NCBI GenBank assembly: GCA_905235815.1
Contig: CAJOMT010000013.1
Coordinates: 1 to 28,876, forward strand
Reading direction: 5' to 3'
DNA length: 28,876 nt
Origin: an uncultured Clostridia bacterium
Lineage (GTDB): Bacteria > Bacillota > Clostridia > Christensenellales > Borkfalkiaceae
Part shown: positions 7,818-14,743 of the stretch, piece after piece
Layout of the letters: every line of letters starts with the position of its first letter
Position numbering within the stretch: position 1 is the first letter of the stretch
Notes under the pieces: model-generated
What the model saw: only the letters and a program-made list of their open reading frames with translations
What the model was told of the DNA's origin: nothing
Database searches by the model: none
Program-made: the position numbers and the translations under genes

Positions 7818-8225
7818 ATGAATAAAGTAAGCGTGCGGTTTAAATCCCGAGTGGGCGGGGAAAATTTTGTAAAAAATTACCTTGGGGAAGAAATCGAATC
7901 CGACAAAGGGGACAAGTTTACTTATACGGACAATATTGGAGACGGCGAAACCGTTACCACTCTTACGGTCGGGGACGATTATTTGAGGGTGGAAACCGTC
8001 GGGGCGTATTTTGCGGAATACGAATATTTTATCGGTAAAAAATTCGTCGGGGAGATGCGCACCGTTTGCGGCGCGGTTCCGATAGAGATACGCACGGATA
8101 AATTGGAAATAGAAAGGCGAGGCGTTTTCGTTCGCATTAGAGCGGAGTACGAATGTAATTTGGGCGGAGAGATAAGCCGCAACGAACTTGAAATAACGAT
8201 ATTTCGCAGAGGTAAAGTATGTTGA
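7818..8225 (+). CDS. DUF1934 domain protein (YwiB-like beta-barrel)
   Basis: 135 residues with the alternating hydrophobic/charged pattern of a lipocalin-like beta-barrel, as in the DUF1934/YwiB family. The best-matching part is the C-terminal half: a glycine-containing FIGKKFVGEMRT strand, a small-residue turn (CGAVPIEIRTDKLEI), and the closing NELEITIF strand. The molecular function of the family is not established. It is probably cytoplasmic, as there is no signal peptide. The start codon lies seven bases after a -10 box and lacks a ribosome binding site, suggesting leaderless translation. Its stop overlaps the next start by 7 bp, so it is the first gene of an operon with the hydrolase and Rho-like genes. 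Confidence 0.8.
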   Translation: MNKVSVRFKSRVGGENFVKNYLGEEIESDKGDKFTYTDNIGDGETVTTLTVGDDYLRVETVGAYFAEYEYFIGKKFVGEMRTVCGAVPIEIRTDKLEIERRGVFVRIRAEYECNLGGEISRNELEITIFRRGKVC

Positions 8226-8824
8226 TAAAATATCTCGGACATTCCTCGTTTTTAATCGAGGGGAAAGAAAAGTCTGTCGTTACCGATCCGTTTGACGGAA
8301 TAGGTTATGCGGTTAAAAGAGTGGAAGCGGATTACTGTACCGTGTCTCACGAGCATTTCGACCACAACTTCGTAAACGGAGTGAACGCAAAGAGGATAAT
8401 AAGGGATTCCGAAGACGGGTTTACGGCGATAGAGGTATTTCACGATACGGACTTCGGAAAAAAGAGAGGCAAGACTCGAATTATCAAATTCGACGTAGAC
8501 GGCGTCACTTTTTGTCACTTGGGCGACGTGGGAGAAAATTTTTCGGAGTGCTTAAAAGAGAGAATAGGTAAAACCGACGTGTTGTTTGTTCCCGTCGGAG
8601 GAAATTATACGATAGACGCAAAAGAAGCGAAAAAATATATAGAGGGGATAAATCCGAAGATAGCGATTCCCATGCATTATAAATTCGGCAAGAGCGAGCT
8701 CGATATAGACGGAATTGAGAAATTTACGGCGCAATATCGAGATGTCGTCTATAAGTCGGGGGAAACGGAGATATTCAAAGATACTTTACCGAAAACTACC
8801 GAAATAGTCGTAATGGGGTGGTAA
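8219..8824 (+). CDS. Metallo-beta-lactamase-fold hydrolase
   Basis: 201 residues with the metal-binding signature HEHFDH (in TVSHEHFDHNFVNG), a later metal His in TFCHLGDVGENF, and the C-terminal IAIPMHYKFG histidine. The opening MLIKYLGHSSFLIEG and the short length match the UPF0173/YtkL-like metal-dependent hydrolases rather than true beta-lactamases. The substrate is unknown. The start overlaps the DUF1934 stop by 7 bp with AGAGGT just upstream. The next gene, the Rho homologue, begins four bases after its stop codon. Confidence 0.88.
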   Translation: MLIKYLGHSSFLIEGKEKSVVTDPFDGIGYAVKRVEADYCTVSHEHFDHNFVNGVNAKRIIRDSEDGFTAIEVFHDTDFGKKRGKTRIIKFDVDGVTFCHLGDVGENFSECLKERIGKTDVLFVPVGGNYTIDAKEAKKYIEGINPKIAIPMHYKFGKSELDIDGIEKFTAQYRDVVYKSGETEIFKDTLPKTTEIVVMGW

Positions 8825-8828
8825 ATCT

Positions 8829-10088
8829 ATGGCAAAGAATAAATACACCGAAGAACAACTTAAAAACAGCAGCTTGAATTTTTTGCGGAGTTACGCCAGA
8901 GAACTCGGCGGTACTCCGAGTTTGAAAAATAAAGAAGAGCTGGTCAGATATATTCTCGACATTCAAGACGGAAAAGTGATACCGACGAGAAACAAATCGG
9001 GCAGAAAACCTTTGGATTTTTCCGGCGCCGATTATAGGCTTATAACGATGCTTAGGCAATCCGGCGAAGCGGCAGATTCGGCAAGTAATTACGCCACTCT
9101 CAGCGAGGACGAGAATATTGAGGGGATACTGCATATTTTACCCGAAGGCATCGGGGTTTTAAGCGAAAAGAAAGATGGACGAACGGTATACGTTTCGCAA
9201 GTTATGATGGACGGATTTTGGCTGAGGGAATGCGACCGCATAGCCGCAAGTTGCGAAGTAAGGAACAACGCAATAGTGGTTTCTCAAATAGCCGACATCA
9301 ACGGCAAAGATTCGTTTTCTGTGGGAAAGAGGCGAGTGTTCGTCGACGTGCCGCCGATATATCCCGACGAGAAAATTTCTTTTTCGGATATGGGCGGTTG
9401 CGGAAAAACGATAGATTTGTTCAGTCCGATAGGTAAAGGACAGAGAGCAATAATAATTTTGCCTAAATTTACAGATGAAATCGAATTTATCGAAAGCTTG
9501 TCCAATTCTTTGGAATTAAACAGGATATACCCGATAGTTTCGTACGTAAACTGTCGTCCGGAGGACGGAGAACTGTTGACGCACGTAGTCAAAGAGGCGA
9601 TAAGCACTTCGTTTGATAAGGACGCAGAGGAGCATAAAAGCGCATTTCGCCAAGCGGAAGAAAGGGCTATAAGGCTCGCCGAAACGGGATATGACGTGGC
9701 GCTTATAGTGGGTTCTTTTTCTGCGGCAAAAGATGCGATTGAAGATTTTGAAAGCGAAGTTAAGCGTCTTTTTGCCACGGCAAAAAACACGTCGGAATGT
9801 AAGAGCATAACGGTAATAGTTTTATCCGACGACGTCAATTTGCCAAATAAATATGAAAATTATTGCAATTCCTTTACGGTGATAGACGGAAACTCGGCAG
9901 ATCCCATGAGGAGTTATACGAGAAGAAGCGGCGCTTTGTTATCTACCGATGAAGCGGACGTTGCCGATGCGGTAAGAAAGGCGCTAGCAAGCGGCAAGGA
10001 CAAGTCCTTTATTGAGGAATGTTTAAATAGGTCTCAAGGCGAAGGCGAGTTTTTGGAACTATTAAAAAGCGCTGCGAACTTGCCGTAA
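8829..10088 (+). CDS. Full-length Rho homologue with lost ATPase residues (pseudo-Rho)
   Basis: 419 residues, co-linear with transcription terminator Rho. Residues 6-48 form a SAP-like Rho N-domain, and 98-140 the cold-shock-like RNA-binding domain (GILHILPEGIGVLSEKKDGR, VYVSQVM). The motor domain opens with the diagnostic IDLFSPIGKGQR (195-206). After that the catalytic motor is degenerate. The Walker A position (PPKAGKT in E. coli Rho) reads LPKFTDE (211-217), the catalytic LIDERPEE position reads YVNCRPED, and the Walker B LLDS reads LIVGS (292-296). The Q- and R-loop regions are shortened. The C-terminus still aligns (TRRSGALL..., EFLELLKSA). It should not hydrolyse ATP or translocate. 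It might bind RNA, or cap or poison a true Rho hexamer (inference). The start has GGTGG upstream. Its 3' end overlaps a convergent gene by 55 bp. Confidence 0.85.
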   Translation: MAKNKYTEEQLKNSSLNFLRSYARELGGTPSLKNKEELVRYILDIQDGKVIPTRNKSGRKPLDFSGADYRLITMLRQSGEAADSASNYATLSEDENIEGILHILPEGIGVLSEKKDGRTVYVSQVMMDGFWLRECDRIAASCEVRNNAIVVSQIADINGKDSFSVGKRRVFVDVPPIYPDEKISFSDMGGCGKTIDLFSPIGKGQRAIIILPKFTDEIEFIESLSNSLELNRIYPIVSYVNCRPEDGELLTHVVKEAISTSFDKDAEEHKSAFRQAEERAIRLAETGYDVALIVGSFSAAKDAIEDFESEVKRLFATAKNTSECKSITVIVLSDDVNLPNKYENYCNSFTVIDGNSADPMRSYTRRSGALLSTDEADVADAVRKALASGKDKSFIEECLNRSQGEGEFLELLKSAANLP

Positions 10089-10654
10089 AATTCGGTTATT
10101 ACGTCGCCGTCAGACCTCTCGGGGTGAAACTGTACGCCGAATATCTTATCCGAAAAGTCGACTTCTTCGACGACGTTATCGGGGGATAGATAGATAACTT
10201 TGCCGTTTTTTGCGACGGCGTCTATCGCTTGACAATGACACGAAATGACGTTAAAAAATTTTCGGCCTTCTGCGACTTTTATAATCGAATGACAAACGTC
10301 GGCTCCGTTATCCGAATGTGAGTTCACGCATTTAAGCGAGCCGCCGAAATATACGTTTAAAATTTGCAGTCCTCTGCAAACTCCCATAATCGGCAGATCG
10401 TTTTTGTAAAAATAGTCAATTGCGTCGAGTTCGACTTTATCTCTTATGAAGTTTACGTTTTTTGCGGACAAAGAGCCGTTATAAAAGGCAGGCAGAACGT
10501 CTCCGCCGCCGATAAGCAGTAACCCCGAATATTGAGAAAGGTCTTGAAGATCAAATTTGCAATCGTAAGGTATTCCCGCCATATCGAGCGCTTTTAAATA
10601 GGTAGTTGGCGGATTTTCACTTAAAATTAAAATTTTATTAGGAAGGTTAATCAT
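10034..10654 (-). CDS. Class I glutamine amidotransferase-like protein (peptidase C26 type)
   Basis: 206 residues. The GATase1 features are present: the nucleophile-elbow Cys in PIMGVCRGLQILNVYFGG, an oxyanion-side IGGGDVLPAFY, and the His/Glu pair in FGVQFHPERSDGD. It stands alone without a synthase domain, which fits the gamma-glutamyl-gamma-aminobutyrate hydrolase (PuuD/C26) group that cleaves gamma-glutamyl compounds. The exact substrate is unclear. The ATG at 10654 has no Shine-Dalgarno sequence. It overlaps by two bases with the start codon of the divergent nucleosidase gene. The last 55 bp run antisense to the end of the Rho-like gene, with no terminator between the two. Confidence 0.85.
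   Translation of the reverse strand: MINLPNKILILSENPPTTYLKALDMAGIPYDCKFDLQDLSQYSGLLLIGGGDVLPAFYNGSLSAKNVNFIRDKVELDAIDYFYKNDLPIMGVCRGLQILNVYFGGSLKCVNSHSDNGADVCHSIIKVAEGRKFFNVISCHCQAIDAVAKNGKVIYLSPDNVVEEVDFSDKIFGVQFHPERSDGDVITEFYGKFAALFNSSKNSPSP
10606..10633 (+). promoter_or_regulatory. Candidate promoter for the nucleosidase gene
   Basis: TTGGCG (10606-10611) and TAAAAT (10628-10633) with a 16-base spacer, placed just before the AGGAAGG binding site at 10640-10646. It lies inside the first codons of the divergent amidotransferase gene. AT-richness makes this only a candidate. Confidence 0.35.
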
Positions 10655-10781
10655 GAAAGTTATAGGAATGATAGTTGCAACACAAAGGGAAATAATACCT
10701 CTTTTAGAGGCTCAGCATACCGAAATAGTCAAGGAAAACCGTTGGGTTCGAGGTTATGAAATTTTGCATTGCCGACAATAA
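10653..10781 (+). pseudogene. N-terminal fragment of a frameshifted MTA/SAH nucleosidase
   Basis: ATG 10653 has an excellent ribosome binding site (AGGAAGG, six bases upstream) and encodes 42 residues beginning MKVIGMIVATQREIIPLL. This is the N-terminal strand and acidic motif expected of a 5'-methylthioadenosine/S-adenosylhomocysteine nucleosidase. The frame runs to TAA at 10779-10781, while the rest of the protein continues in the +1 frame from about 10762. The switch lies around the run AAATTTT (10759-10765). Removing one T would join the frames as ...RGYEICIADNNIVC. It may be a real frameshift mutation or a sequencing or assembly error. Confidence 0.75.
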
Positions 10782-11331
10782 CATTGTATGCGTACAGTCG
10801 GGTATGGGTGAAATTTTTGCCGCATCCGCAACGCAGATGCTTATAAGCGCTTACGGCGCGGAAGTAATAATAAATTTCGGAGTATGCGGCTCGCTTGGGG
10901 AATTGAGTTTGACCGAATCCGTCATTGTAAAAGGCGTCGTACACTACGACTATGACGTGTCCGATATCGATAATTGCGAAGTCGCAAAATATGCGGAATT
11001 TCCTTCCGTTATAATTCCCACCGATGAGAATTTAAGAGAGATGGTAAAGCGTATAAATCCGTCTTTGAAAGAAGTTATATGCGCTTCCGCCGATAAATTT
11101 GTGGCGGACGAAAAGAAAAAGGAGTATTTGCATAGCACTTACGGAGCGGATATTTGCGAAATGGAGTGCGCAGGAGTACTGATTACGGCTACAAGGGCAG
11201 GCGTACCATGCCTTATAATCAAGGCGGTCTCCGACGGAAAAGGCGGTGCGGCGGAATACGAGGCAATGGTGACTTCGGCGGCGAAATCGTATATAAGTAT
11301 AATAAATGAATTAGCCAAAGCATTTGAATAA
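10756..11331 (+). CDS. MTA/SAH nucleosidase-like (purine phosphorylase fold), main part after a frameshift
   Basis: 191-residue open frame covering most of a nucleosidase that splits methylthioadenosine or S-adenosylhomocysteine into adenine and a thioribose/ribosyl product. Visible family motifs are VCVQSGMGEIFAASATQML (phosphate/ribose side), INFGVCGSLG, the purine and ribose-binding ICEMECAGVL with its Met-Glu pair, and IKAVSDGKGG with the catalytic Asp. The first strand and the N-terminal catalytic acid lie in another frame (10653-10781), so ATG 10756 is probably not the natural start; it has only a poorly spaced GAGG before it. If the frameshift is real, the product lacks its N-terminal active-site residue and is likely inactive. 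A distinct substrate such as futalosine cannot be excluded. Confidence 0.75.
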   Translation: MKFCIADNNIVCVQSGMGEIFAASATQMLISAYGAEVIINFGVCGSLGELSLTESVIVKGVVHYDYDVSDIDNCEVAKYAEFPSVIIPTDENLREMVKRINPSLKEVICASADKFVADEKKKEYLHSTYGADICEMECAGVLITATRAGVPCLIIKAVSDGKGGAAEYEAMVTSAAKSYISIINELAKAFE

Positions 11332-11332
11332 T

Positions 11333-11363
11333 TTGAATAATAAATAAAATTTTCAGTGATAAT
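11333..11363 (+). promoter_or_regulatory. Candidate promoter close to the patatin gene start
   Basis: A -10-like GATAAT (11358-11363) ends eight bases before ATG 11372, and TTGAAT (11333-11338) lies 19 bases further up. The spacing is long and the match modest. No Shine-Dalgarno sequence precedes the ATG, so this resembles the leaderless arrangement at 441 and 7818. Confidence 0.35.
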
Positions 11364-11371
11364 TTAACCAT

Positions 11372-12205
11372 ATGACTTTAAGCAACAACAGAAAAATTAA
11401 ATTGGGCTTGGCGCTCGGCAGCGGCGGTGCAAAGGGCGCATGTCATCTCGGGGCGCTTAAAGCGTTTGAAGAAGAAAATATAAAATTCGAAGTCTTTTCG
11501 GGAGCGAGCATAGGAAGTCTTATGGGAGCGCTGTTGGCGAGGGGCTACGGCGTCGACGATATTTTCGCTATAACCGACGAAATGTGGAAAAACAAAAAGC
11601 TGGCGCTCTTATCGGTTATGGACGGAGGGCTTATAAGCGTTTTCCGTTCGGTAATGGGCGGAGCCTATTTTTCGGATTTGAAATATCCGTTTTCGGCGGT
11701 TGCGTCGGATATGATAAGCGGCGAAGAAGTGGTATTTAAAAACGGAGATCTGTCGATTGCATTGGCGGCGTCTTGCGCTATTCCACCGACGTTCAGGCCT
11801 GTGAATTATCGTGGGTTAAGGCTCGTCGACGGTGCGTTTTTGAACGCCGTTCCGGCGGATAAATGCGTGGCGGACGGTGCGGAAATGGTAATCGGTATCA
11901 ATCTTTCCGCAGGTATGAATATGAATACGAGCGGTAAAGAGGTTTTGGATAATATGTACCCTGAAAACCGCATACCCGTAACCGACAGAAGCAAATGGGG
12001 ATATAAGTATTCCGCTTTTATGATAGAACCGGATTTGTCCGAATACAGAGGATATTCTGTAAGCAGAATGGACGAAATGTACGAAATAGGGTATAAAGAG
12101 GCCAAGCGCAAAATGCCGATTATAAAGGCGGCAATCGAAGCAAAAGATATCTATACGGAAAAGGATTTTGAAATTGCCCGTGAGAGAAAGGTTATAAAAA
12201 TATAG
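11372..12205 (+). CDS. Patatin-like phospholipase (RssA/YlbK type)
   Basis: 277-residue cytoplasmic patatin-family lipid acyl hydrolase. The glycine-rich oxyanion motif GSGGAKGACHLG (about 17-28) comes first. The nucleophile elbow GASIGS gives the catalytic Ser, and the dyad Asp is in LVDGAFLNAVP. Spacing and length match the short bacterial RssA-like group. It has no signal peptide. Its natural substrate is unknown. The C-terminal part after about residue 200 is charged and helical. It starts the long operon that runs to tadA: the next gene begins nine bases after its stop, with GAGGAAA in between. The start lacks a binding site (see the promoter entry). Confidence 0.9.
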   Translation: MTLSNNRKIKLGLALGSGGAKGACHLGALKAFEEENIKFEVFSGASIGSLMGALLARGYGVDDIFAITDEMWKNKKLALLSVMDGGLISVFRSVMGGAYFSDLKYPFSAVASDMISGEEVVFKNGDLSIALAASCAIPPTFRPVNYRGLRLVDGAFLNAVPADKCVADGAEMVIGINLSAGMNMNTSGKEVLDNMYPENRIPVTDRSKWGYKYSAFMIEPDLSEYRGYSVSRMDEMYEIGYKEAKRKMPIIKAAIEAKDIYTEKDFEIARERKVIKI

Positions 12206-12214
12206 AGGAAACCG

Positions 12215-14248
12215 ATGAAAATTTACCCAAGAGAAGAAATTTACGGTCGTTTCGAAGCGCCGTCGGATAGAGAGCGTACGCATAACGCAATAATACTCGG
12301 AAGCATAGCGAAAGGTAAGACGTATATAGTAAGACCGCTTATATGTTCTGATACCATGCAGACGATTTCATGCGTAAAAAAACTCGGCGCCAAGGTAAAA
12401 ATCAAGAACGATTTAATAGAAATAAGGGGCGTGAAGGGCTATAAGCGAAATTCTTACAGAATGGACTGCGGCAACAGTAGCGCCACGATGAGAATGATGT
12501 GCGGAGTCGTCGCAGGGGCGGGGATCTCTGCCGTTTTGACTGCCGGAAAACATCTTTCCGCAAAAAATATGAAAGACGTAAAAATTCCGCTTGAAAAGAT
12601 GGGAGCGACGGTCGCATTGACCGACTATACCGTTCCGCCGGTATGGGTGGACGGAGCGCCGCTGCACTCGGTCGAAGTGGAGACGGATAGCACAAATGCG
12701 CAAATCAAGTCCGCTATTTTATATGCAGGGGTTTGCGGCAAAGCGAATATTTCGATAACCGAAACCGAAAAGACGGACAATTACGCCGAAACCCTTTTAA
12801 AGGAAATGGGGGCGAATATCGTTATCGATGACGACAAAATTACGCTTAACGGCGGAGAAATAAAGGGCATTACGACGTATATAGGCGGCGACACGGATTC
12901 TGCCTACGTATTGCTTGCGCTCGGAATACTTTTAGGCTGCGTAACGGTAAAGAACGTGGTATTACATCCGAGCAGAATTTATCTTATCGAAATTTTGAGG
13001 CGAATGGGCGCCGACATAAGGATAACGGATAAAAAACTTCTCTGCGGAGACCTTATAGGCGACATAACGGCGTATAAGAGCAAATTGAGGGCTACGCACG
13101 TAACGGAAGCGGAGGCGAAAAAGATAGCGGACAACATACCGATTCTTGCCGTGCTTATGGGGCTTGCGGAAGGCGAGAGCATGATAGTTGTCGGCAATGG
13201 CGACGGCGAAATCAGACGAGAAGAGTACGTTATGAATATGCTTAATTCGATAGGCGGCAAATGCAATTCGTTTGGTGACGGAATAAGGATAGTAGGCGTA
13301 GATAAATATTCGGGCGGAAATATAAAGACTTACGGCGATCATAGGATTGCTCTGAGTTCTGTCGTCGCTTTAATGGCGTCGAATCTCGGCGGAGAAATAG
13401 ACGATACGGACTGCATAGCCATATCGTTTCCGAAATTTTTCGAAACGTTAAACGGCTCAACCGTCGGCGTTATCGGCTCAACCAAGGCGGCAGATATGAC
13501 TTGCCGTATACATAAGTATATCCTCGAAAAATTGAATTTGCCGGTATACGGAACGATGCGTATAAGATCGGCAGAGGGACCGACAAGGAAATTTTACACT
13601 GAATTTCGCGAGTATAGAGGGTATTCCGTATTTTCTCCTTACAGAAACGACGCATATAGATACGCCGTAAAGTATGCGGGCGGAGCGAAAGTATTGAAAA
13701 CCACAAATGCGTTAGTCGGCGGCAGGGCGTATTCTTTTGAGGGTGCGGCTGCGATTTCGGCGTTAAGGTTTATAGGCGAAGACGTAGCTTTTAAAAAAGT
13801 TCTCGTAATCGGAATAGGTCCGGTTGCGAGGAGCGTTATATATCATTTTTCCAATGCAAAAGCGAACGTTTACGTTTACAATCCCGATCAAAGGCCCGTT
13901 TACGATATTGCGAAAAAAATGAAGTATAATGTCGGAGTTGTCGGCGGTTTAAGCGGTGAATACGAAATAATCGTCAATGCGATGTCTTTAAAAGATATAA
14001 GCGAGAATAATATTGATTTAGGCAAGGTAAATATGCAAGGCGTAAAAGCGCTACTGGACGTTTCGTCGTTGTCGGAGAGAACGAATTTAATCGAGACGGC
14101 GCTCAGTTGCGGAGTAAAGGTAATAGACGGCAGCAGTATAGCGTTTTTTTCCGCTTACTTGACGGACTCTGCCTGTTTCGGTAAAAACAATTCGGAAAAC
14201 GACGCCTTTTATATGTATAACGATTATTTAAGGGAATCCGAATTATGA
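12215..14248 (+). CDS. Fusion of EPSP synthase-like (AroA) and shikimate dehydrogenase-like (AroE) domains, both with altered catalytic residues
   Basis: 677 residues. Residues 1-415 show the AroA fold, recognisable from CGNSSATMRMM, STNAQIKSAIL, ADNIPILAVLMGLAEG, TYGDHRIALSS and SFPKFFETL. Residues 416-677 resemble AroE: VGVIGS start, FSPYR, TTNALV, and the NADP-binding VIGIGPVARSV. In AroA the near-invariant PGSKSxxxR is PSDRERTHN, so E. coli K22 becomes Arg19 and R27 becomes Asn24. G96-T97 become Ser89-Ala90, the RPM arginine becomes Lys117, and the HTE segment is changed. D313, R100 and the DHR arginine remain. In AroE the shikimate-binding SxS is gone (STKAADM), Lys65 is Arg477 and Asp102 is Glu509. 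It directly precedes aroK (4-bp overlap). It may be a fast-evolving shikimate enzyme or a repurposed one; activity is uncertain. Confidence 0.82.
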   Translation: MKIYPREEIYGRFEAPSDRERTHNAIILGSIAKGKTYIVRPLICSDTMQTISCVKKLGAKVKIKNDLIEIRGVKGYKRNSYRMDCGNSSATMRMMCGVVAGAGISAVLTAGKHLSAKNMKDVKIPLEKMGATVALTDYTVPPVWVDGAPLHSVEVETDSTNAQIKSAILYAGVCGKANISITETEKTDNYAETLLKEMGANIVIDDDKITLNGGEIKGITTYIGGDTDSAYVLLALGILLGCVTVKNVVLHPSRIYLIEILRRMGADIRITDKKLLCGDLIGDITAYKSKLRATHVTEAEAKKIADNIPILAVLMGLAEGESMIVVGNGDGEIRREEYVMNMLNSIGGKCNSFGDGIRIVGVDKYSGGNIKTYGDHRIALSSVVALMASNLGGEIDDTDCIAISFPKFFETLNGSTVGVIGSTKAADMTCRIHKYILEKLNLPVYGTMRIRSAEGPTRKFYTEFREYRGYSVFSPYRNDAYRYAVKYAGGAKVLKTTNALVGGRAYSFEGAAAISALRFIGEDVAFKKVLVIGIGPVARSVIYHFSNAKANVYVYNPDQRPVYDIAKKMKYNVGVVGGLSGEYEIIVNAMSLKDISENNIDLGKVNMQGVKALLDVSSLSERTNLIETALSCGVKVIDGSSIAFFSAYLTDSACFGKNNSENDAFYMYNDYLRESEL

Positions 14249-14742
14249 ACGTAGTGCTGATAGGAATGCCGGGCTCCGGGAAGAGCAAACTCGGCAAAGC
14301 CATATCCCGAGAACTCGGGCGAGAATATATCGACACGGATAAGACAATCGAAGAAAAGTATGGCAGTATAAGTGAAATTTTTGAAAAGTCGGGAGAAGAA
14401 TTTTTCAGAAAAATAGAAACCGAGGCTGTAAAGGAAGCGGCATTAAAAGACGGCGCAGTGATATCGACGGGCGGAGGCGTAATATTAAAGCCCGAAAATA
14501 TGGACGCACTCAAACAAAGCGGCGTTATAATTTACTTGAAAGCGGGAGAAGAAACCGTTTTCAGGCGCACCGTAAAGTCAGACAGACCGCTTATAAAGGG
14601 CGACAGAGAAAAAGTAAAAAATTTGTTGGCGGCAAGGGAGCCGCTGTATGAAAAGTATGCGGATTACGTAATCGATGCCGACGGCGACGATATAGACGGC
14701 AAGACGAACCAAGTCATCGAATATTTAAGCACACGGGGTTAA
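14245..14742 (+). CDS. aroK: Shikimate kinase
   Basis: 165 residues, the usual length; phosphorylates shikimate with ATP in aromatic amino-acid synthesis. The Walker A motif is GMPGSGKS (7-14). The shikimate-binding residues are all in place: DTD (about 32-34), FRKIE arginine (about 58), the GGG loop in STGGGVI (about 78-80), and the lid/C-terminal arginines in SDRPLI and AAREPLYEKYAD. It overlaps the AroA-AroE fusion by 4 bp (ATGA), and the transporter gene starts two bases after its stop. Unlike the fusion before it, every catalytic residue I can check is standard, which argues that the pathway is in use. Confidence 0.95.
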   Translation: MNVVLIGMPGSGKSKLGKAISRELGREYIDTDKTIEEKYGSISEIFEKSGEEFFRKIETEAVKEAALKDGAVISTGGGVILKPENMDALKQSGVIIYLKAGEETVFRRTVKSDRPLIKGDREKVKNLLAAREPLYEKYADYVIDADGDDIDGKTNQVIEYLSTRG

Positions 14743-14743
14743 T

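Noticed and set aside
9393..9410. GGCGKT in the Rho-like protein as a Walker A motif
   Set aside because: It lies about 20 residues before the position of the Rho P-loop, lacks the first glycine at the right spacing, and precedes the PIGKGQR segment. It aligns with a non-catalytic strand of Rho and is probably coincidental.
10756..10770. Programmed ribosomal frameshift in the nucleosidase gene
   Set aside because: The zero-frame codons (GAA ATT TTG) do not form an X-XXY-YYZ slippery heptamer. I see no stimulating hairpin, and the family is not known for such recoding. A mutation or sequence error is simpler.
11322..11345. Tandem ATTTGAATA repeat before the patatin gene
   Set aside because: Only two short copies in an AT-rich gap, one of them inside the end of the nucleosidase gene. 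Too little to call a regulatory or mobile repeat.
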